Below, in pieces: positions 25,601-39,369 of a DNA stretch of 64,000 nucleotides. Under the pieces are notes generated by a model. It did not search any database. It was not told the origin of the DNA and saw only the letters and a program-made list of their open reading frames with translations. The position numbers and the translations under genes were made by a program. The stretch's first letter is position 1. Each line of letters begins with the position of its first letter. Source of the stretch: Dromaius novaehollandiae (lineage: Eukaryota; Chordata; Aves; Casuariiformes; Dromaiidae); NCBI RefSeq assembly GCF_036370855.1, contig NC_088106.1:32130501-32194500 (forward strand). Direction: 5' to 3'.

Positions 25601-28600
25601 AATGCAAACTTTGGGCTAACACTTCTCAAGGAAACCCATGTGGCTCAGTGTCTCCCTGAGATAATGTTAGGAATTAGCTGAAGTTCTTGAACCTTGAGAG
25701 AAATTGCTCTGTGGCGGCTCTGCTACCAGCACAAATGCTGCACTTGTAGTGGGAGCTCAGTGGGAGCTACTTCTTATTTCACATTCATTTAGCCAATTTA
25801 CGTGTTGGAGACAGCTATTCGACAGTTTGTATCATAAAGCACCATCATTAGGCACAAGAGTTAAAAACACCCCTCCCCCCCGGTATGACTCAGATAGGGC
25901 TGCTCTTCCAGGATGACTATTTCGCACCACTGATACATTTGGGAATGCAACACCGAGCTGCTTTTGCTTTGGCTGCGTCCCTGGCAGGTTATACTCCTAT
26001 CCAAGAAGATGTGGAGCTTGCCTGGAGTCCAGATGCGTGCTTTTATTCTCATTCATCACAAACGAGCGATGGGGAATGACACAGCTGGTGTCCCTCTGCC
26101 CCTCGAGCTGCAAGCCTCCCCGCTTCCTTCTGCAGGTGATGGCTCCAAAGTGGGCTGCTGATCTAAACACCCCTCAGCCGTGGGGAGCGGGCACAGACTG
26201 GGGGATCTCTGGGTTCAGCCAGAAAGCGAGCACCCCGCTAGTGAGGGGGTGCAGCAAGGCGTAGTGTTCCTGCACCAAGCGGCCTACGACGAGGTGTTCC
26301 TCTCCTGCCCTGTGGCCGCCCCATGATTAAAAGTGATGGAAGGAGCCACGTCGGCTTGAAGGTGGTCTGGGGAAGGACACCGCGGACAGAAATATGTGTG
26401 CTTCCAACACGTGGATAGGGAAGGGTCGTTGCCTGGAGTCAGGGCTAGGCTGGGGACCAGACCCCAGTGCCTCCTGCTGAGGTTCCTGCTGATTTGCAAG
26501 GAGACCTGCTGGGAAATCACTTCAGATATAAAATACTAATAATCCTGGTTGTCTTCACTGTTGCCAGTGGGTGTTGTGAAATTTTTGCCCTCTCTGGGCT
26601 GGATTTTCACCTCCTCATAGAGGCAGCCAGAATAGGAACCTTGCTGCTTCAGAAAACTGCTAACAAGATTCTTTGAGAGCTTTTATTTACAAGTTGTGTT
26701 GACTTTTCACATTTTTCTCTAAGGGAAAAGGAATGTTTTCAGGTTTCAGAAAACAGAAATGCCTGTGTCTCTTCCTGGCCATCAAAAAACATTCGGAGTT
26801 TTCTGGTTCTCCAGTGAAAACAATTTCCCCCCTTGAAAGAGCTCAGTCTCGTGATCTTCCCAGTCTCCTTCCAGTCTTCTCAAGACCTCCATGGAAAGGT
26901 TGCAGCCAGCTGCGGGGCCAAACCTTCCCGCGGGAGGTGTGCTGGGAGCCAGCGAAGGTGAAATGGTTTGTGTTGTGTTTCAAACCAAGGCCCTTCTCCT
27001 GTCCTGGGTGAGGGCACTCAGCTGGGCTGGCATCTAGGTCTTTCAGAGCTACAAACACAGAAGTATCTGGGCCACTTTCATGAGAAAAAAGATAAACATG
27101 GGGTTTCTGAAGCGTTAGGAGCAAGGTGAGAGGCCACCTTTAAACATGGGCTCACAAGGGGACTGTGATGGGGACTGGAGCAGCAAATTGCAATAACCTA
27201 TTCCTAAGAAAAAGGCACGGAAATTAGAAATCCAGGACGTGAGGGTTTCCAGACCGTGGCACTCCCCCCGCCAAGTGCCCAGCAGGCAGATGGAGGTGCC
27301 ACCTCTCGCGATGACCCTGGAGGTGCTCCCGCTGCGCAGGGCCCGTTTCCAAGAACCTGCTGCTCCATCCCACCAGAGGCGTGGGAGGTTTCCTGCCAGC
27401 CCTCCCGCAGGCAGGAAATCGCGCCCAGAGCTTCGCATTTCTCAGGGATGAGTGAAAATGCCTCAAATGTGAGAACATGGCCAGATTATAGTTGGTGGGG
27501 TGAAGTGCTTTGCTATGGAAATGCAGGGTAGTGTCCCCTGGGGCTCTCCGAGTGCACTGGTGGCTCTCAGCATCTTGTTAGGAAACGACAGGCGGCTCCG
27601 CTCAACCTTTCTTCTTGCTAACACTTTGTTCATGGGACAGGCGGCTGAAAACAAAGCCCTGGCTCCTGCGATGCCTAGGACTGCCTAGGACGGCAGGTCA
27701 GGAACAATGAGCCCATTTCAGGAAACCAGGAAATAAAGGAGCAGGAGCAGAAAAGGACAATTTAACATCCAGGAATGGAAATGACTCATTTCAGGAACAG
27801 AAATTTAAAATACAGAAATGAGGAAGAGAAGGACGCTGGCCCCTTTTTAATGGCCATGCGGCTTTGTCAAAATTTTGCACATTGTCCCTCGCATTCCCTA
27901 CATTGCTCCTCATGTCACGGCTTGGCCCATGTCGCCTATTTGGCAGGGCTGGAGCCTGGCCGGAGCCGCAGCTCTCGTGGGTGCGGAGGCATCCAGCGAG
28001 GGTGATGCAGAAGGTGGGACGGGTCTCGCTCACTCCTTGCCCAGCTCCTGCAGTGATGGCTTCCCAAAAGGTGGGCAAAACCTGGGGGTTGTTCATGCTG
28101 CAAGGGCTCAGGGTGGTCCTGGAGGCCCTCAAAGTGGCTGCCAGAGCTGGACCTGGCAGTGGAGATGGCAGTAAGGTTTAAGCTGTGTCAGCGCAGAAGA
28201 TAAACGTACACGCACCCACACAGACTCGCATTCCTGACTGTATCATGCTCACGGATCCTTGTTATCCCATGGATGAACAGCAGCTAGAGCCGTCTGTCTG
28301 CACGGGGAAGCGACTGTCGTGTCCCAGGCCCCCATACCCCCGTCCTCCCCTATCCGCATGCAGCCCAGCCTGGGGGTTTCCCAGCCCTGCTTTTTCCCTC
28401 CCCGGACTCCTGCCACTCCAGCAGCCTGAGAAGGGGCTTTGTGGATACACTCATGGCATTGCCTTTGGGAGGGTCTGATATCTGGAAAACAGTGGCAAAA
28501 AGACCGTCGCTGGGGAGCACAGACCTCAGGCGGACTATGCAGGCAGCTGGTTTCGGGAAGTCCTCGCTGCATGGCAAACTCTCCTCCCCTGGCCCAGGAG

Positions 28601-31560
28601 TCCTGGAAAGCACCCATGAGGGGGTGCAGCGGGAGAGTCGGGTCACACCGTGCAGGGCAGGGAACAGCAGGAAAACGGGAGCTCCCACCACAGCCCCCGC
28701 CTGCCAGCTTACAAAATCCTCTGGGCATATGCTGTGAAGACTCTTGACCACAGCCACAGCAATACACACGCATGGGTACTTACTACCCGCAACCACCCGT
28801 TTGCCACTTCAAAGCATATATGATGAATTACACTCATCTAATCCTTAGGCTGGAAGTCTCGGCAAAGCTGTTTCTTGCTACTGGCTAAATTTTTGCCTGT
28901 GTAGCCAACGGATATGGTTGTAACACCCATAAAGAGACTCTGAAAGTAAGTGTTCACTGTAATGGGAAGGGAGGACAGGTGAAACCCTTGTGGGAAACTT
29001 AAGGACCTTGCTTGCAAACTTCAGTGCCACTGAGGAACTCTCCTTACCCAGGAGCTTAACTGGTGAGAGATGCCATCTAGCCAAGCCCTGTTTTGGCCAG
29101 TGAATGCCTTTGTCCTGAGCTGATTGCTGATGTCCTGCTGCAGGATTGTGGCACCCTCGATGCTTTCTTGCCAGCTGGAGAGATGTCACTCTTCAGTCAC
29201 ACGTCTGCTATACTTTATGCTTTCAGAAGAAGAGAAGGGTTCAGCTACATCCAGATGAAGCATGGGGCAGAGACTGAAGGCAAAGAAATAGCAGGCTGAA
29301 AAGACAGAGAGTGGGGCAGACAGGGAAAGGACTACAGCCACCCTTGCGTGACTCTCACCTGGGGCCAGACCCAGCATCCTCCCAAACAAGCGAAAGTCTC
29401 TGTGCTGTCTGCAGTGGGCCTCAGGCCAGATGACAGCACTGTCTGAGCCAAGGAGAACAACCTGCTCTTTCCTCGGGAAGTGCTTGCACCCAGCTGCTCC
29501 CTTCTGCACTAGCCCTGTTGTCCTCTGGAAGATCACCAGCAGTGTCCCAAATCCTGAGCCAAGCAGCTCATTCTTGTACTATGGATCATCTTTCTTTACT
29601 TATTTTCCAAAATATTTCTCTTCCATGTCTAAAACAGCCTAGCTCCTGCCTCCCCCACAGAGTCCCACCTTCCCATATGTTTCTGCACTGGGTTTTTGTG
29701 ATAACCTTCACAGGATGATGTTCTCTCACTGAGTAAGATCCATTCACACGTGCTGCTTGGGCGCTGTCGGAAGTCTGCAGTGAGTTCGGTTCCTGGCACA
29801 TGCTGAAGAGTCAAAACCACTCTGCAAGGCAAACATCCAGGTAGCAGGCAGCAGCCGCGCTCTGGAGCTGTGTCTCAAGGGGAGGCTGCCCACAGGGCTG
29901 TCCCCATCAGCCTCTCCGCAGCGTTACTAACCCTGGCACCCCAGTTGCTCCAGCTGAGCCCACGCCATAGCTGGTTGGGGATGTTTCCTCCCCTTCCTCC
30001 ACTGCCCTTATCATAGAGCCTTATCAGTTACTGGCTCACAGGCAGTGAGAAAGGGAACAAGGGAGCTGGGAAAAAAACAGAAGGGGGAAGTTGTTCACGC
30101 CTGTGTCTTCCCCAGTCACTTTGAGGACGTGCTCCCTGTGCAAGTCAGGACTTTGGCAGCCCCACGTGAGTGCTGGGAAAGGCTGAGGAATGGGGTTCTC
30201 TTGGCCCTACCTTGCAATGCCATCGCAGGCCACATATTCTGCTGGTGGCAGAGCTGGGATACTCCTAAAATGATGCAACTCCTATTTAGGATTGCAAGAG
30301 AGAAGCCAGTATCACAGGACATGGAAGAAGAGTCCTGATCAGGCCTGACATGCTTTGGGGGTGTTTCCAGGACCAAAGGGACAGTGGATGCCCAGGCGAG
30401 GATGCTGAAGCCCCTTGGCAGGGACCAATGACCCATGCAGCAGCTCTAGCCCTCGTGCACTAAGGCAGTCTCAAACTACACTGACTTCATTTCAGAGCAT
30501 TTGGCTTCAAAGTGCAATGTCCAGGAGCTACTGCACATTCAGGCGCTTGGTAAAGGGGCAAGAGTGCAGAGCTGAGATCAGTAACTGCCTCCCTGCCCAA
30601 GCACCATTCATCTGGACATGTGAGCCACCCCATCTGCTGGGGAGCCAGGCCTGGGGGGAGTGAGAGGCCAGCAACCAGATCACCTGTGGGGCACACAGTG
30701 GTTTTGAAACACCGGCCTACATCCAACTCATGTGATGGAGAGAGGAGCATTAGCATAATCCAGGAAAACTGGTGATGGAGATGCTTGCATCCGTACAACA
30801 GTGGTGCTCTCAGAGGCACTAAGCCTTGAGGGGAGCATGGTGTAGTGGTCATTTCTGCATGCAGCACAGCCAGGGAGGTCTGCAGGGCTGCTGGTGGTAG
30901 AAGGATTGAGGTCTGGCTGGAGACAGGGCGTACAGGGATGTACATCCACAGCCTTGGCTCCCCAGGGGCGGCATCCTGCCTCCTCTGCATGGAAAAGTCA
31001 GGGCTGCTCTGCAACAACAGATCATGGGGGATTTCCTCCCCCATTGCCTGCCTCCCAGCTCAGAGAGGGCAACTGGGCCTGGTGGGACGGGGTGAGCTCA
31101 GTGAGCACAGACTCCCCACGGATTCAGACAAGCAGCCCAGCAGCAGAAAACACCAGCTGGGAATCTGGCCACGGGACTGCACAGCGAGACAAAAGGCTCA
31201 GCCAGATGTGGGGTGGCTGGGGCAGGAGGTGGGATCTCCACCTCTGAGCCCAGCTGGGGTTTCATTCCCGAGTGCCCTAGCAGCAACCCCTCCTTTGCAA
31301 TGTAAATCACACCATTGCCGTGTAGTTGAGACACTTAAAGGAACCTGCAGAGACTCCACGGTCACATTTTTTTAAGACAAAAAAGCTTGCAGATAGGGTA
31401 TGTTTTCGCCCAGGAACAATTCAGATTTTGTCTGCCTTTTGCCTCATCTTACAGCCACGTGAGCAGTTTGGTTTTGCAGCCTGTTGTTCCCAGGAACTTG
31501 CAAACTCTTCTCAGGCGGCTGGTGGAGAAGTAGTTGATTTGGGAGGGAAGATTTCAGATT
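16691..31560. other. intergenic, no gene recognised
   Basis: About 15 kb without a recognisable exon chain, RNA gene or transposon. Reading frames are below about 180 codons and lack family resemblance. A pyrimidine-rich stretch with degenerate CCTT/CATC repeats lies near 24.62-24.67 kb, and an AP-1 core TGACTCA is at about 17.97 kb. This may be regulatory or noncoding-RNA territory. Confidence 0.55.
17501..17526 (+). promoter_or_regulatory. possible expanded REST/RE1 element
   Basis: A right half-site GGACAGCGCC (17517-17526) matches RE1 exactly. A left half-like TTCAGACAT (17501-17509) lies seven bases upstream instead of the canonical two. REST is known to bind half-sites with widened spacing. 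The left half is imperfect. Confidence 0.35.
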
Positions 31561-31756
31561 AAAGTGTGGGCAGATGGCAGCTGAAAGAGAAAAGGGGCAA
31601 CTGGAGGTGTGAGCAATATTGTGACCAGGAGTATTGCTGGCATGGGGCTGCACCCCATCCTGGACCCCACAGCATGGGGGCTGCACCCCGCCCTCGTCCC
31701 CAAAGTGGTGAAGACATTGTCTGGGAGACCATGGGCCTTGCCATTTAAATGCCTTG

Positions 31757-32240
31757 GCATATCACTGAGGGGACCTCAGCGGGTCCAGCGAAGGGCTACT
31801 AAGATGGCCAAAGGACTAGAGCATCCCTCACATGAGGAAAGGTTGAGAGAGCTGGGACTGATCAGCCTGGAGAAGACTTGGGGGGGGGGGGGGGAGTCTT
31901 ATCAGTGTGTATAACTACCTAGTTGTAGAGAGGATGGGGCCAGACTCTTTTCAGTGGTGCCCAGTGACAGGACAAGAGGCAACAGGAGCAAACTGAAACA
32001 CAGGCAGTTCCATTTGAACATAAGGAAAAACTTGTTTACTGTGAGGGTGACAGAGTGCTGGAACAGGTTGCCCAGAGAGGCTGTGGAGTCTCCATCCTTG
32101 GAGATATTCAAAAGCCATTTGGACATGGTCCAGGGCAGCCTGCTCTAGGTGACCCTGCTTGATAAGGTGGTGTTGGACTAAGTGAGCTCTAAAGGTTCCT
32201 TCTAACCTCAACCTTTCTGTGATTCAGTGATTCTGTGTTC
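31757..32240 (+). mobile_element. CR1 LINE, 3' end, truncated
   Basis: The element reads in plus orientation. It contains the typical CR1 segment translating to [20 protein letters not shown], the motif for a gene wrongly taken as part of transcripts, then CTGGAACAGGTTGCCCAGAG and a 3' tail of ATTCAGTGATTCTGTG type. It is 5'-truncated, as nearly all CR1 copies are, and broken by a run of 15 G (31880-31894) that disrupts the frame. It is no longer mobile. CR1 is the dominant retroposon of birds and reptiles, so it also supports the taxonomic call. Confidence 0.93.
31880..31894 (+). repeat. G run (15) inside the CR1 copy
   Basis: Fifteen consecutive G interrupt the CR1 sequence after the LEK codons. 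The run may form a G-quadruplex and is a likely place for assembly or length error. Confidence 0.9.
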
Positions 32241-35200
32241 AGATGGCATAAAGCACCCAATGCCAGGGTGTTTGCATCCCTTTGGGTCCCTCTGAGTGTC
32301 CTAGGGTGAAGGGTATCAGCTCAGCAGGGGGATGCAGGCTCCCACCAGCCAAGGAAACACGGGTTGAAAACATCCCTGGGGGCAGGTGGACTTGCCTTTG
32401 GGTTGTGTCCAAGGGAAGTAACTGAGGTCTGACAACTGGGCTATTAATAGTGTCTAATGGGGCAGCCACAGAGCTGTGGGTAGGCAGCCTCCATGGCTCC
32501 AGCAATTGCACCTCTCCAAGCCCATAATGCTTTGACGCAGCCCCGCACACTCATTTTCTACATCTCCCCCAGCTCCTCATCAGCACATGCTGTGCAGGAG
32601 CATCCCTGGGCCACCAACTGCCCACTCCTGGCTGTGTCAGGGGAAGCAAGTCACTGCTGTCGACGCTGTGTCTGCTTCTGTGGTGAGAAGTGCCCAAGCA
32701 CAGCCTTCGCTCCCTGCCTGCAGACCCATGTGCACCTGGGGATGCAGCATCCCCTGCCCAGGTGGGAAGCAGGCTGGGGATTCCCTCCACCATGCGCCTG
32801 GCACAGGAGCGCTCTGCACAACCCGGATCCCAGCACCGCCTTGACGACATGGCACCGGCAAAGGGAAACAGCGCTTAGGTGCTTCCTTGAGCCCCAGGCT
32901 TCTTCCCCACCTGGATACACTTTGAATCAGGAGTTTGAGAAGGAACCAGATACCTGAAGGGAGCTTTCTAGGAAAAATCGCCGCAGAGCGGTTTGGAGAG
33001 TTCAGCATCCCACGGTCCTGTCATTGTGCAGCCCAGCACTGGGAACCTGGCAGCTGCCTGGAGACATGCTTTCCCCATGAAAACAGTCTCTCCAGGAGAT
33101 GCGCTCAGACTAGCCTAAAGCAGACTGCAGACCTCCTTTTTGTCACTAACACCTTCCTCTCCTCGCCAAACTGCCCGCAACTTCCCAGCTCTGATTCTGG
33201 ACTCGGGAAGGCTTAGGCATTTGGGAGCCATGGAGCAAGCCGAGGTGATCTCATTCTGGGAGTATTTTCTTGGCTCATTCATCTTGCTCCAACGCCTTGC
33301 AGATAAGGCCCCGCGGTGAGGTCAGTGGGAGGGTTTTGCATTGCAAAGCAGTGTGTCACGCAGGGCGCCCAGCGCACCAGCACCTGCGTTCGCCTGCCTC
33401 TGGGCCGCTGCAGTCAGAGAGCCCGGTGCAACTCCACAGCGCCAGAAATGCCCTCACCGCCCTGGCACAGAGCTGCCCAAGCTGCTTAGCTGTCCCCACT
33501 GGGCTCGCTTTCTGGGGTTGAGGCTGAAGAAAATTTTGGTTGCTTCTCCCAGATGTGAAATCCAGGCCATCACTGTCTTTCTCCGGTATTTTTCTGTGTA
33601 AGTTTGTTCTTATGTCCCTCTGCCAAAAACTGTTAGTTCTTCTGGTCCGTGTGCAGTAACCTGCTCTCTCTAAAGCCCCTCCAAAGTGGGAAGGGTAATA
33701 TAGGAGGTACCACTTCTCTCGATGTCCATTTCAATGAATTGAGAATATAATCTCACGACTAAGAGGAATATGTTAGGAGTCCCATCAGCAAGACAGTGTT
33801 GAGATGGTCACTAAAAAGCAGAACAGTTTTAACCTCCAGGACAGACATCAGCAACCGCAAGCCACAGACAGCACCCCGAACATCGCAGCTCTGACAGAGG
33901 AGGAGGCAGTGCCCCTACCAAATGGTCCTCTCTTGCACAGGCAGCAATTCCCTTTCCTTTGCTCTCCCAGCATTGCTAATTCAACTAGAGGCATGAATCC
34001 CTACCCCACAAAACAGCAAAATCTGGGCTCTTCGACAGGCGGCTTTGTACCTGCATGCTTCAACCTCTAACCTGAGAAACGGGAGCACAACTCTGAGCAA
34101 GAGCTGCCAAGACGGCGGGTCTGCGGGACAGGGCAGGTTCCCTCCTGCGTGTGTGCGTCCAGCCCAGAGTACATGCTTATGAAGCAGGGGTAATGCACAG
34201 GTCCAATTTGTTTTTAAATTTCCTTTAGAAGAAAATGAAGAGGTTAAAAAAGAAGAGTAGGGGATTTTTCCTCTTCAGATCACTTTCCAAATTGTTATTA
34301 TCAGCCCAGGAGGGGTTTCCTGCTGCCAAAAATAGAATGGTGTTAAGATAGCAAGGGAAGGGAAACGGGATGACGCAGGCGTAGATAAGGCCAGCGGATG
34401 AGCCAGACGAGGCAGCCCGGCTGTAGGGGGGAGTCAAGCCAGCTCCATCAGAGCTCCGGCTATCGTGGTGCCTCCTAGATGCTGGATTGCTGCATCTCCA
34501 CCGGGCAACGCACTCACTGTTGCGGCCAGCGGCTCCAGCCCTGCCTGAAGAGCAGAGTGAGAGCAGGGACCTGGAGAACAAGTCCCTGCTCTGCTGGAGA
34601 CCGTGCAAGGTGGCCAAGCCTTGCTTGCTGCTGGCCTCATTCTCTCGGAGCAGTGCGTCCATCTGCACGGCCCCTGGGCCCCAGCTGGTGTTTCCAGACT
34701 CAGCACGTGTTTGGGGACGCAGGCACATGGGGGGAATGGTGTTGAAGAGAGATACTTCTGTGTGCGCCCTCCTCTCTTCCCTGCAGAAAGGCAGCAGCAG
34801 GACCAGTCACTGCCCAGCCACGAGGGACAGACTCGCGGCCAAGTTTTGGGGTATCGCCTTTACCCACAGGGCCTGTGCTGACTTCCACCCACTGAGAGGC
34901 CAGCTGGGTGGGTATGACCTGTCATCAGTAAAAATTTGCACTGGAAGCTCTTGTTTCTTAGTCCTTTTATTACTTGATGGCCTCCCGAGCGCTAAATATA
35001 GGCTCAACACCTACATCCCTGAGGACGCTGCAAGGCTTTGTTATGCAGGAATCCAGATTGATCACATCAGAGTCACAACTCAGGTCTCATCTGCCCTGAA
35101 TTCTGGTGCCCGTAAAACTACATTCCTCTGCCTCCAAGCACATTCCCCTTTTCACAAAGTCCACACACACCTCCACCGCACTCCTCGGCTCTGAATGCTT

Positions 35201-38200
35201 TCATGGTTTTAAATCACCACTACCAATCTGTTGCTTACTTCATGGTTGGCATTCTTTTCCTTTTTTTTAATTTTTTGACAGCTGAAGAAAAGCTGGAGTG
35301 AGAGAGCGGCAAATGCGGACTCCTGCCCAGGGCTACAGTGGCTTTTGCCAAAAGGCAGCTTGGGCACTGGGTTTTATGCTGTGCCAGCAGGGCAGTGCCA
35401 GGGTGGGATGGGGTGGGAATCGCCCCAGCAGAAATAGCAAGGCAAGGAGAAGAGGCTGGAAACACAAATGTCCCCACTGACAGAGGGCCTCCCCCACAGG
35501 CCTGCCTGGGATGGGTGGCACAAAGAGTGAAAGCACCACGCAAGGCCCCACAGGCCTGACCCAAGTTAGGGCAAAACACATCCCAGCCACGCCAGCTCCA
35601 TAAGGACCCTGCGAAAGACTCATGGAAGGGCTCGCTGGGGCAAGCTGATGGATTTTTCAGGCATATGCTGCCTTGCTTTGCGGTGTCCTGGCTCTGCATC
35701 TGTCACTCTCCCGAGTGCAATTGCCGTTGAGTCTTTTAAGGATGCTGCTCCCCACCTGCTTGTGAAACTGAGACTCCAAAGGGGCTTTGGCTCGGTCCCA
35801 GGGCTCTGTGAGCAGGGCATTTTCCACCGAGCAGCTTCTCCTCCCCTCTCTACCCCGAGCCCCCTCCTTTCTCCACAGAGACAAAACTTTCTAGGGGGCT
35901 GGGAACGGCAGCCTGGAGCAGCAATGGGGCTCACCGAGGAGTCTCCAGTTCAGCGCCGAAGCCTGGCTGAGGCTGAGGGGTTTTGTTCCGGGTTTGGAAG
36001 GTGCTGAATTCCCTCTCTGGAGAATGGGAGCTTAATGTCCCATATCTAATTATCAATTTTCCCTGCACCTGCCCCTCTGCCGCCCCCCCCCCCCCCCAGC
36101 CCTCTGACCATCTGCTGTCTCTAAGCCCTGCAGACAGCAGCAGCGAGCGATGTGTCTCCGCGGCTGCCGGGCGCACGTGCGTGGTGCGGGAAAGCTGCTA
36201 GGAGACGAGGAGGGGCTGCCCTCTCCTTCACGCAGCCCTTCAGACTGGGAGAAAGGCCAGAGCCCAGGATGCTGCTCCCTGCCGCGGGCCGGGACACAAA
36301 GGCTGGAGAACTTGCAAGTGAGCTGCAGCTAATCCTCTGCGTGAGAATCACCAGCAAAAGTCTTGAAGACTGAACTCGGTCTCATCATTTTGGTGTCCCG
36401 ACTCACGACGTGGCGACTGGAGGCTGATGGTTAGTGGCAGGAGCAGCAAACGCTATGCAGCGAATTGTGTGGGTCGTGGGGCACCAGCGGATGGGCCAGC
36501 TCCTGCTTGGCACTTCTGCCTCGCTTCAAACTCGCTCCAGTTGCCTTGATGGTTTTGGCTCATGACTATGCTGACGCTGCTCACAACAACCTCCTGTTTC
36601 TATTTGAAAGCAAGTAAAAGGAGGCAACTGAGAGCAACCAACAGACCCTTTAATCAGCATAGTTACTTTGCCTTGCCCGACCCCCTCTAACAATGCGGTG
36701 CCAGGAGTCCCTCAAGCCAGGAGAATGAGGCTGACTGAAGCATGGGTGGCCTTCTCCAAGGCTGGTTCCCAGGATGCGTCCACCAGCAAACCCTTCTCCA
36801 GCTTGGCAAGCCCCATGCCCTGCACAAAGCGCCACAGGGCTCCTGGCCAGCCCAGGCCTTGAGACAGGTCTCGGAGGAAGGTATTGCAGGATACAGGCCC
36901 AGCCAAGCACCTCAATTCCTTGTGCTCAATCCTGCAGCATTTGGGCTGTGACTTGAGCACCTTCAAGTTTTCAGTTGATTTCCAGGGTGTCAGGGAAAGG
37001 CTGAGAGGGGACTTGCATTTCTCTTCTGTTGGTCAGAGTCCTATCGAGCACGTCTTTGTATCACTCACATACTTGTTTTGGGAATGGACTTGTCTGTGGT
37101 TACGGGTTCTCTTTATTTCCCCAAATACGAACCAGGGCTCTGAGCTATTGCAACAGCCAGTGTTATTTTCCTGGCTAATCCCCATCCAGCTGCAAGAGCC
37201 CTACTTCTCCCCTCGCCGTGCTCCCCAGACACCAGTTGCTCTCGGCAAATTCCCCCTGTGACTGCAGGTGGGTTGCATGGACCCTGCGAGGGTCACCTAT
37301 GGTGGGTCGTAGCCAGGACCATCGGCCTGGCCGCCCTCCCTGTACTCCCGCGGAGTCTCTGCTGGTGGTGACTCGACTGTTCCCGAGACAGCTCCCATGG
37401 GATCCCTCCTTCCAGGCACCCCTGATATCAGCACCTCCAAAAACACTGCCCAAGTAGCCTCAGCGCCGCCGGGGAGGGGAGCCCAGCACCCGAGCACAGC
37501 ACGGCTCCAGCCCGGAGCCTCTCAGCCCTCCTGTTGTGTGAGGCTGCAGCTCCCTCCCGGCATCAGCACGGGTGGGGGGGGAAACGAGTGCCGTCTCCTG
37601 ATGGGAAGGAATGGCTCCCTCCGTCCCCCTTGCTGAGATAACAGGGCAGAGGGGGAAGAAATATGTGGAAGGGGCCACTCAGAGGGGAAGGGAGGGAGTT
37701 AATCTTTGATCTGAGGTGAGCAAATTGCTGCCTCTGGGTCCCCGTCGCATTGTGCGGGGAAGGGGAAGGAAATCACCGCATTCCAGAAATTACCAAGTCA
37801 ATGTAGAGCCAGCGAGGGGCCGGGGCTGCCCCTCCTCACCCACCGGGCCTCACCGAGCCGCCCGGCTTGGGGGGGCACAGCCAGCCCCCCAGCTCTGCGC
37901 TGGGCCTCATGTGCCAGAAACCGAGGCCAAGCCTAGCGCCATCAGGCCGTCAGCACGGCGAAAGCCTGGTCCTCGTAAGCATCCCGACCGCAGCTGCAAG
38001 GAAGGGTGGGCTCCCGCTGCCTCTCTCCAAGGCAGGAGGCTGGGCAAGGAGGTCGGCACAGCCGCAGAGGAGAGGCTGAGCTCTCCCCGGGGCCTGCAGC
38101 ACCATGCTGGGGCTGCGGCATGCAGAGACATGGGTCTTTGCAGCCAGCACTGGCGTTCCCACCCCCTGTCATGGACCAGGCACCCTTGGAAGGTCCTCGT

Positions 38201-38560
38201 CTCTGGAGACCTCCTGACCTGCCTGCCGTGGAGGAGGAGAGGGTCCCATGCAGGGGAAGGATGCTGGGGACACCTCTCTGCTGTTTGCTCCCACCTCCCC
38301 ACAGACTTGCAGCCTCAGAGCAGCAACAAGGCCAGAAGTAAAAGCCCCGCTCTCTGTTGCTCATCCCGTCTTGCCTCTCTCTCTCCCTGTCCCTCCATCC
38401 CCTCTCCATGCCTGCACGCCCGGTGCGGCAGCTCGAGCAGGGGGAGTCCCGCGCCGCCTGTGCCAGGGCACCCCGCTGCCTCGCCCTGCATCCCATTCCC
38501 CTTTTCCTCCCCAAAGAGCGGGGAAAGCGATGCCTGCAGCAGCCCGGCGAAGGCCCCAGG
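32241..38560. other. intergenic upstream of AMOTL2, no gene recognised
   Basis: No exon chain or transposon is recognised. A run of 15 C lies at 36083-36097. A 235-codon open frame at 34487-35194 has no resemblance to a known family and no supporting splice or promoter structure. The last 1-2 kb grade into the AMOTL2 CpG island. Confidence 0.55.
36083..36097. repeat. C run (15)
   Basis: Homopolymer of 15 C, G-quadruplex-prone on the minus strand. No associated element is seen. Confidence 0.9.
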
Positions 38561-39324
38561 CCTCTGCGCTCCTCGTGCTGTCTGCGGGCTGACATCACCC
38601 ACCCGAGGGGGCGGTGAGGCGGCGGCGGGAGGGCAGCGTGCAGGCGAAGCAGATGGCGAAGGCAGGTTTTCATCGGGCTCGTCTGGTGCGAGAGACAATG
38701 GAGCGTCTCTCGGAGCTTTGATTAAACAAGAAGTTTTATTCTCCTGGACAGCTGGCGGGCAGAGCCTTGCAGCCCCCCTCCCCGCGCGGAGCGCGTGCCC
38801 CCGGCAGCTGCAAGCTCCTCGCACGCATGCAGCGGGCAGGGGCCCCCCGGCGCCGCGCTGGCACGTGCGCGGCCCCCAGCCCATCCCCTCCGCCCCTTGC
38901 CCGGGCCAGCTGGGCATCGCCCGCCGGGCCACCGCCGGCTCCCAGCTGTGGGCGCGCGGCCTCCTGGCACGCTCCACCCGCCGGCGGGCTGCGGCCATAC
39001 GGCCTTCCTGCGCCGTGGCCAGCTCCGGCGGGTTCTCCCTTGAGGGCTTGTGGCATCTCGGAAGGGAAAATCTCCGGGCCAGGCCGGCGGGGATTTTCCA
39101 GGCCTCGTCGCTGGGAAGGAGGCTGGGATCGGGGTGCCAGCACGGAACGGGGGACGTAGCTTCCCCTCCCCAGGCCGTCGGCCCGCGGCACGCTCCGCTG
39201 CTGCCGCGTCCTGCCGTGCGCGGGGCGGCGGCGGCGGCGGCCGGGCCTCAGTTTCCCCGCGCGGCGCGGGGCCCCGCCGGGCTCCCCCTGCCGGCGGCCG
39301 CGGTCCCGGCGGCGGCGGGCGAGG

Positions 39325-39346
39325 CGGGGCGGGGCGGGGCGGGGCG
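39325..39346 (+). promoter_or_regulatory. AMOTL2: GGGGC tandem array, Sp1-type sites
   Basis: Four consecutive GGGGC units make overlapping GC boxes 130-150 bp upstream of the exon 1 donor. The array is also G-quadruplex-prone. Confidence 0.6.
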
Positions 39347-39363
39347 AGGCGGGCCCGGCCCCG

Positions 39364-39369
39364 CATTCC
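39364..39369 (+). promoter_or_regulatory. AMOTL2: TEAD (MCAT) motif in promoter
   Basis: CATTCC inside GCATTCCTGG, about 110 bp upstream of the exon 1 donor. CATTCC is the TEAD core. AMOTL2 is an established YAP/TAZ-TEAD target in vertebrates; use of this copy is inferred. Confidence 0.5.

Noticed and set aside
34487-35194. 235-codon open frame
   Set aside because: No family resemblance, no promoter or splice context; long frames by chance are expected in this G+C range.
11183-38560. Search for LIPH, TMEM41A, ANAPC13, CEP63 exons
   Set aside because: None of the expected motifs (for example a lipase GxSLG) was seen in any frame.
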